From positions 265,243-329,242 of the forward strand of contig NZ_FCNZ02000005.1 in NCBI RefSeq assembly GCF_001544495.1: a DNA stretch of 64,000 bases. Reading direction: 5' to 3'. Positions 1 to 8,515 of this stretch are shown in pieces; position 1 is the first letter of the stretch; every line of letters begins with the position of its first letter. The DNA is from Caballeronia telluris (lineage in GTDB: Bacteria > Pseudomonadota > Gammaproteobacteria > Burkholderiales > Burkholderiaceae). Below the pieces are notes generated by a model. The model saw nothing but the letters and a program-made list of their open reading frames with translations. It ran no database searches and was not told the DNA's origin. A program made the translations under genes and the position numbers.

Positions 1-111
1 CCGTTGATCGCTCGCAACAAGACTTCGGCATCGTTCCATGCATCGACGCCCGATGGCGAAGTGCGCGCGCTCAATGCACGGCGCTCCGCTGTCTATCGGG
101 CAAGCCAATAG
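1..111 (+). CDS. possible 3' end of an unidentified gene (partial)
   Basis: A frame is open from the window edge to a TAG and would give the last 36 residues of a protein, ending VYRASQ. Of the other two plus-strand frames, one closes at once and one stays open past this point. Third-position GC is only moderate, so the coding signal is weak. It would converge on the hydrolase gene that ends at 136. No family can be recognised from so short a tail, and it may not be a gene. Confidence 0.3.
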   Translation, partial: PLIARNKTSASFHASTPDGEVRALNARRSAVYRASQ

Positions 112-135
112 CACTCACCCGACTGGCTTTCGCGC

Positions 136-1941
136 CTAGGAAATGGCAGGCGTTCCGTCCGGCACCGGCGCGTCCTTCGACGTCACGCTCATTTCCTTTA
201 GCAGCGTATCGCACAAAGCGATGACCTTCGCCGAACTCGCCGCAGCGAAGAGCGCGTGATCAATATCGTCGAAGACAGCGACACGCACCGATTCATAGCG
301 CGAAAGACGCCTGCCATGCTTGCCGAAATGCGCGGCCAGTATGTCCATGCTGCTATCGAAGATGCCATAGACCAGCACCGTGCGAACGCCTTTCTCATTG
401 AGCGCATGCAACATCGCGCCCGGCTCGGCCGGCACTTCTTTCGACGATGCAAACTGACGCCGGTCGAGTCCGAGCGCATCGACGACGCGCGTACGCACGC
501 GTGTCGTCAGATTGCTCGCGATGAACTTCACGATGGGCATGATGCGCCGTTCGCCCCGGAACACGCGCTTCCACTTCGCCGGTTCGAACACAGAGATCGC
601 ATAGCCGGCCAGCGAATTTCGCGCGGCATCGCGCGGGCGATCGGGCGAAGGCGGCTGCGGCATGGTGAACGTGGGAATGTTGACCGTGACGACGCCCGTC
701 AAAGCAGGTTCGACAATCGCGGCGCGCAGTGCGTGATACGCGCCCGAGCAGATGCCGAACGACACGATGTTGCGAAAGCCCTTGGCCGCGAGCCAGCGCG
801 CTGCATCGGCCGTGTCTTCCGTGGCGCAGGGCGCATAGATGTGCGTGAACGGCTTGCCCGGCTTCACGTCGCCCTCTTCCGCCGGACTGTCGCCGCGACC
901 GCGTGCGTCATAACGCAGCGATGCAATGCCGCGCCGCGCCAGCTCACGCGCGATACGCACCGAAAGCCTGCTGTCGCCGACATGCGCACTCGCGGACGTA
1001 TTCGCAATGAGCAGCACCGAGTTACGCGCGAGCACGGTGCGCGGCTCGCAAAGAATGCCGAACAACTGACGCTCTCCGATAAGCACCGGCCGGTCCACCG
1101 CTTCGGGTGTTTCGATCATCAGATCGCCGGACCATGACGCGGACCCGGGCGACACCTGCGCACTGCGCGCGCGACCCGGCGCGATCCATTCGATGACACT
1201 CGCAAACGTCTTCGCCGGCAGTTCGGAGAGCACGCTCTCCTGAGCGAAGGCCGTGAATTCGTCGAAGGAAAGATACTCGACGCTCACGTCGTGTGCGATC
1301 AGCGCCGAGCGCAACGATTCGCTCGCGGCCGCCCTTACGTGAGCGATCAGCACACGTGCGGCCGGCTTGCATGTGGTGCCATGCATTATCGCGGCGGCAT
1401 CGAATGTTTCAAGCGACAGCTTGAGTTCGTCGCTGTAGATCTGACCGAGTACGTTGAGCGGTCCGCTCGCGGGCTGCACGGCCTGCACCGGCGCCGGCAG
1501 CTGATCGAACCACGTCTTGCGGACCATCGTCAGTTCGCGCAGGTAGGCGCGGCCGCTGATCACGGGCGCGAGCAGCACGATGTCGTCGACGGGACGGTGC
1601 CGCGCCGCACTCAGCACGAGCGCTGCGCCAACCCGCAGGCCGCATAGCGTGACATGCGCGACGCCCGTCTCCTGCCTGAACCATTCGATGGCGGTCTCGA
1701 TGTCGAACACGGCGGACTCGAACTGGTCCGCCGTTCCGTCGGCGCCCGCCGAGTCTCCGGTGCCGATATAGTCGAAGCGCAACGCCCAGATGCCGCGCGC
1801 CGCAAGTTCTTCCGCCATGTGACGCATGCCGTTACGCGTCCACACGGACTCGTGGCCGAGCGTGTTGCACAGGATCACGCCGCGATCGCCGCGTCCTTCA
1901 TGCAACCACCCGAACCGGCCCCCGAAGACTATTGGTTTCAT
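136..1941 (-). CDS. tandem alpha/beta-hydrolase protein, polysaccharide-locus associated
   Basis: The 601-residue protein has two alpha/beta-hydrolase domains in one chain, about residues 1-270 and 290-595. It resembles the hydrolases that accompany exosortase and EPS clusters. The nucleophile elbows are atypical: the first is GLRVG (about 101-105), with Arg where Ser is expected, and the second is GICSG (about 396-400), with Cys there. The first domain may therefore be non-catalytic and the second a Cys-type or altered esterase. The ATG at 1941 is preferred over upstream in-frame starts because a GAGGGA ribosome site lies just before it. It is the last gene of the minus-strand polysaccharide run. 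Its substrate is unknown; acyl groups on glycan or lipid intermediates are a guess. Confidence 0.75.
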   Translation of the reverse strand: MKPIVFGGRFGWLHEGRGDRGVILCNTLGHESVWTRNGMRHMAEELAARGIWALRFDYIGTGDSAGADGTADQFESAVFDIETAIEWFRQETGVAHVTLCGLRVGAALVLSAARHRPVDDIVLLAPVISGRAYLRELTMVRKTWFDQLPAPVQAVQPASGPLNVLGQIYSDELKLSLETFDAAAIMHGTTCKPAARVLIAHVRAAASESLRSALIAHDVSVEYLSFDEFTAFAQESVLSELPAKTFASVIEWIAPGRARSAQVSPGSASWSGDLMIETPEAVDRPVLIGERQLFGILCEPRTVLARNSVLLIANTSASAHVGDSRLSVRIARELARRGIASLRYDARGRGDSPAEEGDVKPGKPFTHIYAPCATEDTADAARWLAAKGFRNIVSFGICSGAYHALRAAIVEPALTGVVTVNIPTFTMPQPPSPDRPRDAARNSLAGYAISVFEPAKWKRVFRGERRIMPIVKFIASNLTTRVRTRVVDALGLDRRQFASSKEVPAEPGAMLHALNEKGVRTVLVYGIFDSSMDILAAHFGKHGRRLSRYESVRVAVFDDIDHALFAAASSAKVIALCDTLLKEMSVTSKDAPVPDGTPAIS

Positions 1942-2028
1942 TATTGTTCCCTCGTGCCCTCGATCGCGTCGAGTGTGAGCCGACATTGTCCGCGAGCCGT
2001 CGCACACTCGATTGTTATCGCGCGCACA

Positions 2029-3285
2029 TTACAAATGTAATGGCTGATGCGCAGGCATCGGCGGTGCTGCGGGCTGCATCTGAATGGCGGGCGACAGCGC
2101 AAGAAGATTGCGCCAGCGCGTGGAAAACGCGGTCACGCTGTAGTGGGCCTCGCAATAGGCAGCGAACTCGGCGGCTGCATCGAGCACGGCGTCGAGATGG
2201 CTCGACGGGTCGGTGACGAAGCGTTCGAGGTCCGCCTCGCTCATCGCGAGCGAGGCGTCTTGAAAGCCGAGACCTTCGTACGCGGTCGCGTTGCCTACCG
2301 GCGGACACCCATGCGAGATCGCTTCGAGCACCTTCGACTTGATGCCGCCGCCGAGGAATGCCGGGCACATCGCGATGGAACCGGAGGTGTACACATCGTC
2401 GTGCGAAGGCGCGAAGCCCGCGAAACGAACGTTCGGCACGGCATCGTACTCACGCACCATGCGCCCATAGACGACGAGCGGCGTGCGCGGCGCGAGGCGC
2501 TTCCATAGTCCAAGCAGATAGTCGATGGAAAGCCGGTTCTGCAACTGGGTATCCGAACCGATGAACACGAATCGAAGCAGATCGGCAGGACGCGCCAAAG
2601 GTCTCGTCGATGTCATCGGTGGCGCGATCACATGGACCTTGCGCATCGCCGTCCGCGAATCGAGCAGCGCTCCTAGGGCTTGCGCGTCATCCGACGAAAC
2701 CAGCGTGACCGCATGCGCCGCTTCGACCGCCTGACGCTCGTGTCCTTGCAGGCAATATCGCTCGTATCGCAGGAACGCCTGGCGGATGAAACTCGCGTTG
2801 GCAAGCCTGACGAGCGGTCCCGGAATCGACTTCGTCAGATAGCCGGGAGAGACCGGCAAGCGCGCATCGTAAAGCATCGCGGCACGGCGCGACATCAGAT
2901 CGTCGAAGTCGAAGATGATCGGCCTTCGCCCGATCAGCACGCGAATGCCCGACGCATAGTCGACGAGCCGGACGCCGTCGAGATAGACCACGTCGGGCTT
3001 GAACTCGGCGATCATCGCAGCGAGTTTGCGCTCCTTGCGGCGATCCGCGAACATCGCGACCTGAAGCGCACACGGTGCGCCTGTCACGATACCCCGCATC
3101 AGCCTGATCAACGCCGCCATCTTTGCGGCTGAGCCGCCCGATTCAAACAGCGAGCGGATCGTGAACTCGCGCAGTTCCACTTCGCTTCCGATCGCATCCC
3201 GGATGAAGCGCAGTGTTCGCTCGCGCCCGTTCGTGGCCTCGGGAGGGATGTCCCGCGTCATCACCATCAATACCCGCTTTCTCAT
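2029..3285 (-). CDS. GT-B fold glycosyltransferase (GT4-like)
   Basis: The 418-residue protein opens with MRKRVLMVMTRDIPP, typical of the N-terminal Rossmann domain of GT-B enzymes. It ends with a C-terminal Rossmann domain carrying GGGIKSKVLEAISHG, the usual nucleotide-sugar-binding and acidic region. It presumably adds one sugar to the polyprenyl-linked repeat unit at the inner membrane. The ATG at 3285 has a GGGG ribosome site six bases upstream; a TTG two codons earlier has none. It lies 33 bases after the next glycosyltransferase gene on the same strand, so it is probably co-transcribed. Donor and linkage cannot be read from the sequence. Confidence 0.85.
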   Translation of the reverse strand: MRKRVLMVMTRDIPPEATNGRERTLRFIRDAIGSEVELREFTIRSLFESGGSAAKMAALIRLMRGIVTGAPCALQVAMFADRRKERKLAAMIAEFKPDVVYLDGVRLVDYASGIRVLIGRRPIIFDFDDLMSRRAAMLYDARLPVSPGYLTKSIPGPLVRLANASFIRQAFLRYERYCLQGHERQAVEAAHAVTLVSSDDAQALGALLDSRTAMRKVHVIAPPMTSTRPLARPADLLRFVFIGSDTQLQNRLSIDYLLGLWKRLAPRTPLVVYGRMVREYDAVPNVRFAGFAPSHDDVYTSGSIAMCPAFLGGGIKSKVLEAISHGCPPVGNATAYEGLGFQDASLAMSEADLERFVTDPSSHLDAVLDAAAEFAAYCEAHYSVTAFSTRWRNLLALSPAIQMQPAAPPMPAHQPLHL

Positions 3286-3318
3286 GAGCAACCCCGTGCT
3301 TGTTCTTTACACCGCTTG

Positions 3319-4572
3319 TTATTTGTCGGACACATCGGCCTCGACTTTGCGATCGATCGCCCGTCGCGAGCGTGCCGTTCTGGAACGTGCCGTCACGGCC
3401 GACATCAGTACCCTTTCCAGCTCGACCGCCTGCTTTGGCGGCACGAAGCGCTCGCGTTGCGCATGGCAACGCGAGGCCATGTCCGCATAGAACGCGCGAT
3501 CCGTCGCCATGCGTTGGATGAGTGCGCCGAGCGCACCGGTATCGCCTTTCGGCACGACGAGTTCCGGCATGCCCTCGTAAACCTCGGGCAAGCCGCCCGA
3601 AGCGAACGCAATCGATGGCTTGCCGAACTCCCACGGCTCTATCGCGACGATGCCGAAAGGCTCGTCCCACATCGATGTGACGACGACGAGGTCGACGATT
3701 CCATAGAATGCCTCTCGGTCCATGAACCCGTGGTGCTTGACCGTGAGGCCAGGGTACTGGCGAAGCAAATCGGGCAGGACGCCTCCCTTGTCCCTGCCGG
3801 CGATGTGCAGTTCGGCATCCTGAACGTTCGCGCGCTTGACGCTCTCCAGCAACGGCGCGATGCCCTTGGTTTCGTCGATGCGTCCAATGAAGCCGATGCG
3901 AAACGGCGTGCCCGGCGCACCCGGAAGCCTTTGCATGAACGAGATCCTTGCGGGCGCGTTGTGAACCACGCTGCGCTCGCTTCGCGCAAAGAAGCCGAGT
4001 TCGCGATGACGCTCTTCCACGAAGCGGCTCACGCTGACGGAATGACTCACCAATCGCGACAGCCACGCCTTCGGTCGCGCGAAGCTGCGGCACTGGCCGC
4101 ACGGCGTCGAACACGAGTGCCCGTTCTTGAACATCGTCGAGCGCGGGCAGACGAGCCAGTAATCGTGATTGATGTGCACGACGGGAATACGACGCAACCA
4201 CGCCGCAATCCACATTGCCGGGCCAAGTCCCTTTAGCGTATTCGTGCAGAGCACGTCGGCGTCCAGTTGCTTCAGCTTGCGCACCGCCATCACAAGCACG
4301 AGCGGATTGAACAGGTCGATCACGCCGAACAGTGTCTTCTTGAGAAAGCCGCGTTCGGTATGGGCAAACTGGTTGTAGACGTTCACGTTCGGAAGCAGAT
4401 GCACGTCGATGCCGTCCACGACCGCGCGGCTGCCCGCTCGCGTGTCGGATAAGGTGAGCACGCTGACTTCGTGTCCGCGCGCGCTCAGTTGCAGCGCGAG
4501 CGCATGGACCATCACTTCGGCGCCGCCCACGACATTGGGAGGAAAGCGATTGGCACTGAGGCAGATCTTCAT
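3319..4572 (-). CDS. GT4 family glycosyltransferase with a Cys cluster
   Basis: The 417-residue GT-B enzyme starts MKICLSANRFPPNVVGGAE, with the glycine-rich acceptor loop of GT4 proteins. It has the C-terminal E-x7-E type region (EPFGIVAIEPWEFGKPSI). In the middle it carries CPRSTMF followed by CSTPCGQC and ARPK. The same spacing of Cys residues occurs in the GT4 enzyme at 42569-43771, so the two are paralogues. The ATG overlaps the stop of the upstream flippase gene as ATGA, which argues for translational coupling and fixes this start. Role: transfer of a sugar during repeat-unit assembly, donor unknown. Confidence 0.9.
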   Translation of the reverse strand: MKICLSANRFPPNVVGGAEVMVHALALQLSARGHEVSVLTLSDTRAGSRAVVDGIDVHLLPNVNVYNQFAHTERGFLKKTLFGVIDLFNPLVLVMAVRKLKQLDADVLCTNTLKGLGPAMWIAAWLRRIPVVHINHDYWLVCPRSTMFKNGHSCSTPCGQCRSFARPKAWLSRLVSHSVSVSRFVEERHRELGFFARSERSVVHNAPARISFMQRLPGAPGTPFRIGFIGRIDETKGIAPLLESVKRANVQDAELHIAGRDKGGVLPDLLRQYPGLTVKHHGFMDREAFYGIVDLVVVTSMWDEPFGIVAIEPWEFGKPSIAFASGGLPEVYEGMPELVVPKGDTGALGALIQRMATDRAFYADMASRCHAQRERFVPPKQAVELERVLMSAVTARSRTARSRRAIDRKVEADVSDK

Positions 4573-5807
4573 GCGCGCTCCGTGCGGTGAAGTGCGAAGC
4601 CGAAGGTGATCGCCCAGAACACCACGAGCGACACCGCGGTGCCTGTCGCGGGCGCGTACATCATGAGCGAGCGCGGCATGAGCACCGGTGCCGCCGCGAT
4701 GGCCGCGACGGTCATCGCCTGCTTGATCATCACGAGACGGTAGCGGCGCGCGGCAACGAGCCAGGTGCTGAGTCCCGCGTCGGCGAACGTGGCGATCGCG
4801 CATGCGGTCGCATAGATCATGACCGGCACGCCCGCTTCGAAGGCCGGTCCGTAGATGAGCAGGAACACGCGTTCCCCGACGAAGATGCTGCCGATCCACG
4901 CGACCGCACCCACCGCGGCGAGATAGAGCGCGAGCTTGCTCGCCCTCGCGACGAGTTGCCGTTCGTTGCGCGCGGCATAGACCATCGTCGGAGCGAGCGC
5001 GAGCGCGAGCGTCGTACCGACCGAATTCCACTGCTCGACGAGCGATGCCGCCGCCGCATAGATGCCGAGATCGGCCTTGGACATCATCACGCCGAGCAAC
5101 AAGCGATCCATGCGCAGCACGACGACGCTCGCCGCTATCGCGGGCCAGATCTTTAGCCCGCGCAAGACCAGCGTTCGCGTAACGACGGCATCGCCGAGAA
5201 GAGACTTCGGCGTGCGGAACGCAAGCGACCGATAGCGGCTGAACGGCGCGACCGCTGCGACGCACGCTTCGAGCGGCCACGCGAACGAAGCAACGACGGC
5301 GCCGACCGACGCATGCGCCGCGCCGAGCAGCCACAGCACGCGCACGCCGCTCGCGTACGCCTTCGCCCGCGTGATGACCCACGGCTTGGTTTCCGCATAA
5401 GCCATCAGCGAACCGAGCGCGAGCGGTTCGACGATCAGCACCAGCGCCGCGATGAGCGTGAGGGCCGTTGCGCTCGACGAAGGCATCGCGATGGCTACCG
5501 CTGCCATGAACAGGATCATCACCGCGACGGTCAGCGTCAGGCGTAAACGGAACGTGCGATAGAAGACGATGTGCCGCAGGCGGCGATGCTTGCCGAGGAT
5601 CGGTGCGATAGTCGGAGAACCGAAGATCAGTGCCACGCTGCCGACCACGTATGCGAGCGAGAGCGCAAACTGAAGCTCGCCGAAGAGCTGCGCTCCATAG
5701 ATGTTCGCGAACAGATGGTTGCTTGCGATCGCCGCGAGCGCGCCGACGATCTTCTCGCAGACCACGCCCGAGAACGACGAAAAAAGGAGTTGCACGAGTG
5801 AGTTCAC
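4569..5807 (-). CDS. wzx: Wzx-type polysaccharide flippase
   Basis: The 412-residue hydrophobic protein has about 12-14 predicted membrane segments and resembles the MATE/MOP superfamily of oligosaccharide flippases. It should move the lipid-linked repeat unit across the inner membrane for the Wzy polymerase encoded just upstream. I chose the GTG at 5807, one base after the polymerase stop codon and preceded by a GGGGA site. Longer versions starting at 5849 would overlap the polymerase frame. Its 3' end overlaps the following glycosyltransferase gene by four bases. A second flippase is encoded at 43894-45147. Confidence 0.88.
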   Translation of the reverse strand: MNSLVQLLFSSFSGVVCEKIVGALAAIASNHLFANIYGAQLFGELQFALSLAYVVGSVALIFGSPTIAPILGKHRRLRHIVFYRTFRLRLTLTVAVMILFMAAVAIAMPSSSATALTLIAALVLIVEPLALGSLMAYAETKPWVITRAKAYASGVRVLWLLGAAHASVGAVVASFAWPLEACVAAVAPFSRYRSLAFRTPKSLLGDAVVTRTLVLRGLKIWPAIAASVVVLRMDRLLLGVMMSKADLGIYAAAASLVEQWNSVGTTLALALAPTMVYAARNERQLVARASKLALYLAAVGAVAWIGSIFVGERVFLLIYGPAFEAGVPVMIYATACAIATFADAGLSTWLVAARRYRLVMIKQAMTVAAIAAAPVLMPRSLMMYAPATGTAVSLVVFWAITFGFALHRTERA

Positions 5808-5808
5808 G

Positions 5809-7254
5809 TTATCCCCGTATGCGGCGATGGAACCCGGCCGCGCGGGCATCGACGCAATACCACCAGGCGAGCGCGATCAGCACGTATCCGAGCGTGCGCA
5901 AGCCGAACAGATTCCAGTACTCGCCCTGCTGCAAACCGAAGCCCACATACGAGACGATCTTCGTCACGAGCCACAGCATCACGACCCCGCCACGCTGCGT
6001 CACGACGATCTGCGCGGCCGCAAGCGCGCCATACACGACGCCGGTCAATGCAATGAAGAGCGCCGCGCCCGCGAAGCCGAACCAGTAGACGGGCACCGCC
6101 ATCTGGCCCATCGTGAAGGTCACGTCGTCGCGAACATAGGCGCGCAGAACGTCGGGGGTTCCGTAGGCGAGCATCACGTCGCGCAAACCGCTGACGGCGC
6201 CGTCGTTGAAGAACGTCGGCGCTGCGGGCGATGCAAGGGAACTCAGCACACGCGAAAATGCGGCCGCGCCGCCAGCTGGTGCATCGAAGAGGCCCGCGTC
6301 GTTATCGACGACGTACCAGACCTGGCCTTGCAGCAAGACGCGCGACATGACCGTATCCGACAGGTCGAGCCCTTGTCCCTTGTATGCATAGAACACCGAT
6401 GCGCAGCCAAGCGCGAGCGCAATCGCCGCGCCGACGCCGAGATAGCGGACCACGCGCTCGCCGTTCGCGGCTTCGATGGCAATGAACGGCACGAGCACCG
6501 CGAGGCCCACGCCGAGCACCGACATAAACTGCTCGCCATGCAGCACCAGAAGTCCGACGTCGGCGACGATCATGAGGATCGCGGTCCATCTGACCAAGCG
6601 CGTCGGCGCCGAACAGAACGTGCCGAGCAGCACGGCGACGAACAACTGATTGTTCAGGAACAGGTTGAAGAGCGGCCCGGCACTCGCGCTATCGTTGCGT
6701 AGCGCAAAGCGGTTGACGCCCTTGAGCAGCGCGAAGCCTTCCGTCGCGCCGGCGATGACGCCCGTTGCGATCACGGCCGCGCCAAGCGCGAGCCCTAGCG
6801 CGATGCTGCCTTGCTCGACCGTCATGCGCGGCACGACCGGCCCACGCACGCGACCCTCGCGATACAGATAGTTGAAGCCGACCAGGGCGCAAGCCACAAA
6901 GATCAGATAGAACCACAGAAGCCGGCTGAAGGCGCCCGTTGCTTCGCCCTGGACGCCGGTCTCCACGAGAAAGCCGCCGCTCTCGATGCCGACGCCCGCG
7001 ACGAACACCGAGAGACTGATGGCAAGGAGATAGAGCAGCGACACCGAAAACACCGGCCGCGCGATCACCAGCGCGACAAGACCCACACCCGCAAGCGCGA
7101 GCGCTCCTGTCGCGCTGTAAGATGCAAGGCCGAGCGACGGCAACGCCGCGTTGGTCACGAACGCGAGCGCATAGAACGCGGGAAAGATCAGACCGGCGGC
7201 GGAGTAGCCGGCCGCGCCTGAATTTGCCGCTCGCATCGAATGGTGTGCTGCCAT
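5809..7254 (-). CDS. wzy: Wzy-type polysaccharide repeat-unit polymerase
   Basis: The 481-residue protein is almost wholly hydrophobic, with around 12 membrane segments and one long polar loop at roughly residues 270-380. This is the layout of O-antigen or EPS polymerases. The family is poorly conserved, so the call rests on topology and position: it sits between a glycosyltransferase gene and the wzx gene in a polysaccharide operon. It would link flipped repeat units in the periplasm. The start is an ATG 17 bases after the preceding glycosyltransferase stop. A second, unrelated-looking polymerase is encoded at 47982-49184. Confidence 0.8.
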   Translation of the reverse strand: MAAHHSMRAANSGAAGYSAAGLIFPAFYALAFVTNAALPSLGLASYSATGALALAGVGLVALVIARPVFSVSLLYLLAISLSVFVAGVGIESGGFLVETGVQGEATGAFSRLLWFYLIFVACALVGFNYLYREGRVRGPVVPRMTVEQGSIALGLALGAAVIATGVIAGATEGFALLKGVNRFALRNDSASAGPLFNLFLNNQLFVAVLLGTFCSAPTRLVRWTAILMIVADVGLLVLHGEQFMSVLGVGLAVLVPFIAIEAANGERVVRYLGVGAAIALALGCASVFYAYKGQGLDLSDTVMSRVLLQGQVWYVVDNDAGLFDAPAGGAAAFSRVLSSLASPAAPTFFNDGAVSGLRDVMLAYGTPDVLRAYVRDDVTFTMGQMAVPVYWFGFAGAALFIALTGVVYGALAAAQIVVTQRGGVVMLWLVTKIVSYVGFGLQQGEYWNLFGLRTLGYVLIALAWWYCVDARAAGFHRRIRG

Positions 7255-7271
7255 CAGAGTCCTTTGATCCG

Positions 7272-8441
7272 CTATACCTGACGCTGCGTCGCACGACGCA
7301 GCGCGCGGTGCAGATCGGCGCTGACCGCCGCGCTCGAAAAGCGCCTGGCATTCGCCCTACCGCTTTGCGCCAGCGTGCGGCGCAAATGTTCGTCCTTCAA
7401 GATCCGTTCGATCTCCCTGCGCCAGCCGGCGGTCCGCGTCGGTTCGCTCACGGCAAGGAACGAGTCGGCCATCGTGAATCGGTATACGGGCAGATCGGAA
7501 GCGATCACAGGAAGCCCTACCAGTTGCGCTTCGATCACCGTGCGCCCGAAACCTTCGTGCAGCGTCGGCGATACATAAACGTCTGCGGCCTGATAGCAGA
7601 ACGCGAGGTCTTCATCGCTCGCCCCTTCGATGAAATGCGCCTTGATGCCAGCATTCCGTGCGATGTCCTCGCACTCCTTGCGGTTCGCGGCGTTCTGCGC
7701 CTTGCCAACGCGCAGCATCATCACGTCCTTGCGGCCGAGTTCCGCCATCGCGCGAAACACGACAGCGTTGTTCTTGCGTGTTTCGTCGGTGCCCACATTG
7801 AGGAACACGCTTTCGTCGCCGATCGCGACGCCCAGCTTTTCACGCAAGTGCTCACGGGCGCGTTCACGCACGCCGGCATCGACAGGAACGATGCGTTCGT
7901 CGAACGCGTTAGGCACGAGCTCGATGCGATCTGGCTTGATCCCAAGTTCCTCGATGCCGTCGCTTACCGTGACGCCCGTCGTCGATACGACAAGATCGGC
8001 CTTGGCGATCAGCGGCTGCAGCATGCGCATGTAGCGTGCTTTGAGCGTCTCGACGATTCCGCGCGTGCGGTCCGGAAAGATGACGTGATGCATCACGATG
8101 CAGACCTTCCCGCGCGCGAGTCGCACGAACGGGATCATGTACGCCATGTCTTCCTGGTAGAGCACGATGAGGTCTGCCGAACGCGCTGCGAGCATCGCGC
8201 GTAACGGATAAAGCACGAAATGCGTCCAGTAGCGCTTGAGCGAGCGCGGCTCTGCGGGGATGTCGATGGACTCGACCGTGAAGTCGTCGAACGTCTTCAT
8301 CATCTCCAGGCAATCCAGGCTGTAGCGCATCACCCCGTTCCAGCTTGCCGGCCGTGGCCCCAGGAACCAGACGACGCGCGTCCGGGTCGTCTCGTCCAGA
8401 GGCCCCGACTCGTTCAACAACGATTCGCTGATTGCATCCAT
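7272..8441 (-). CDS. GT4 family glycosyltransferase
   Basis: This 389-residue GT-B enzyme has an N-terminal acceptor domain (WFLGPRPASWNGVMRYSLDC). Its C-terminal donor domain holds VSPTLHEGFGRTVIEAQLVG, a clear GT4 E-x7-E motif whose two Glu residues bind and activate the nucleotide sugar. An ATG start with a GGAG about ten bases upstream is used. It lies 75 bases after the BY-kinase gene and 18 bases before the polymerase gene, so it probably belongs to the same minus-strand operon. Sugar specificity is unknown. Confidence 0.9.
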   Translation of the reverse strand: MDAISESLLNESGPLDETTRTRVVWFLGPRPASWNGVMRYSLDCLEMMKTFDDFTVESIDIPAEPRSLKRYWTHFVLYPLRAMLAARSADLIVLYQEDMAYMIPFVRLARGKVCIVMHHVIFPDRTRGIVETLKARYMRMLQPLIAKADLVVSTTGVTVSDGIEELGIKPDRIELVPNAFDERIVPVDAGVRERAREHLREKLGVAIGDESVFLNVGTDETRKNNAVVFRAMAELGRKDVMMLRVGKAQNAANRKECEDIARNAGIKAHFIEGASDEDLAFCYQAADVYVSPTLHEGFGRTVIEAQLVGLPVIASDLPVYRFTMADSFLAVSEPTRTAGWRREIERILKDEHLRRTLAQSGRANARRFSSAAVSADLHRALRRATQRQV

Positions 8442-8515
8442 GCCGCCGGTTCTCCGTGACCGCGCAAACGTGCGCCTGTCGGTTCCTTCGATTGTGCTGA
8501 TTGTCCGCGCCTTTC

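Noticed and set aside
5808..5849. Longer N-terminus for the first Wzx starting at 5849
   Set aside because: It would read through the end of the polymerase gene in another frame; the GTG at 5807 with GGGGA upstream fits better.
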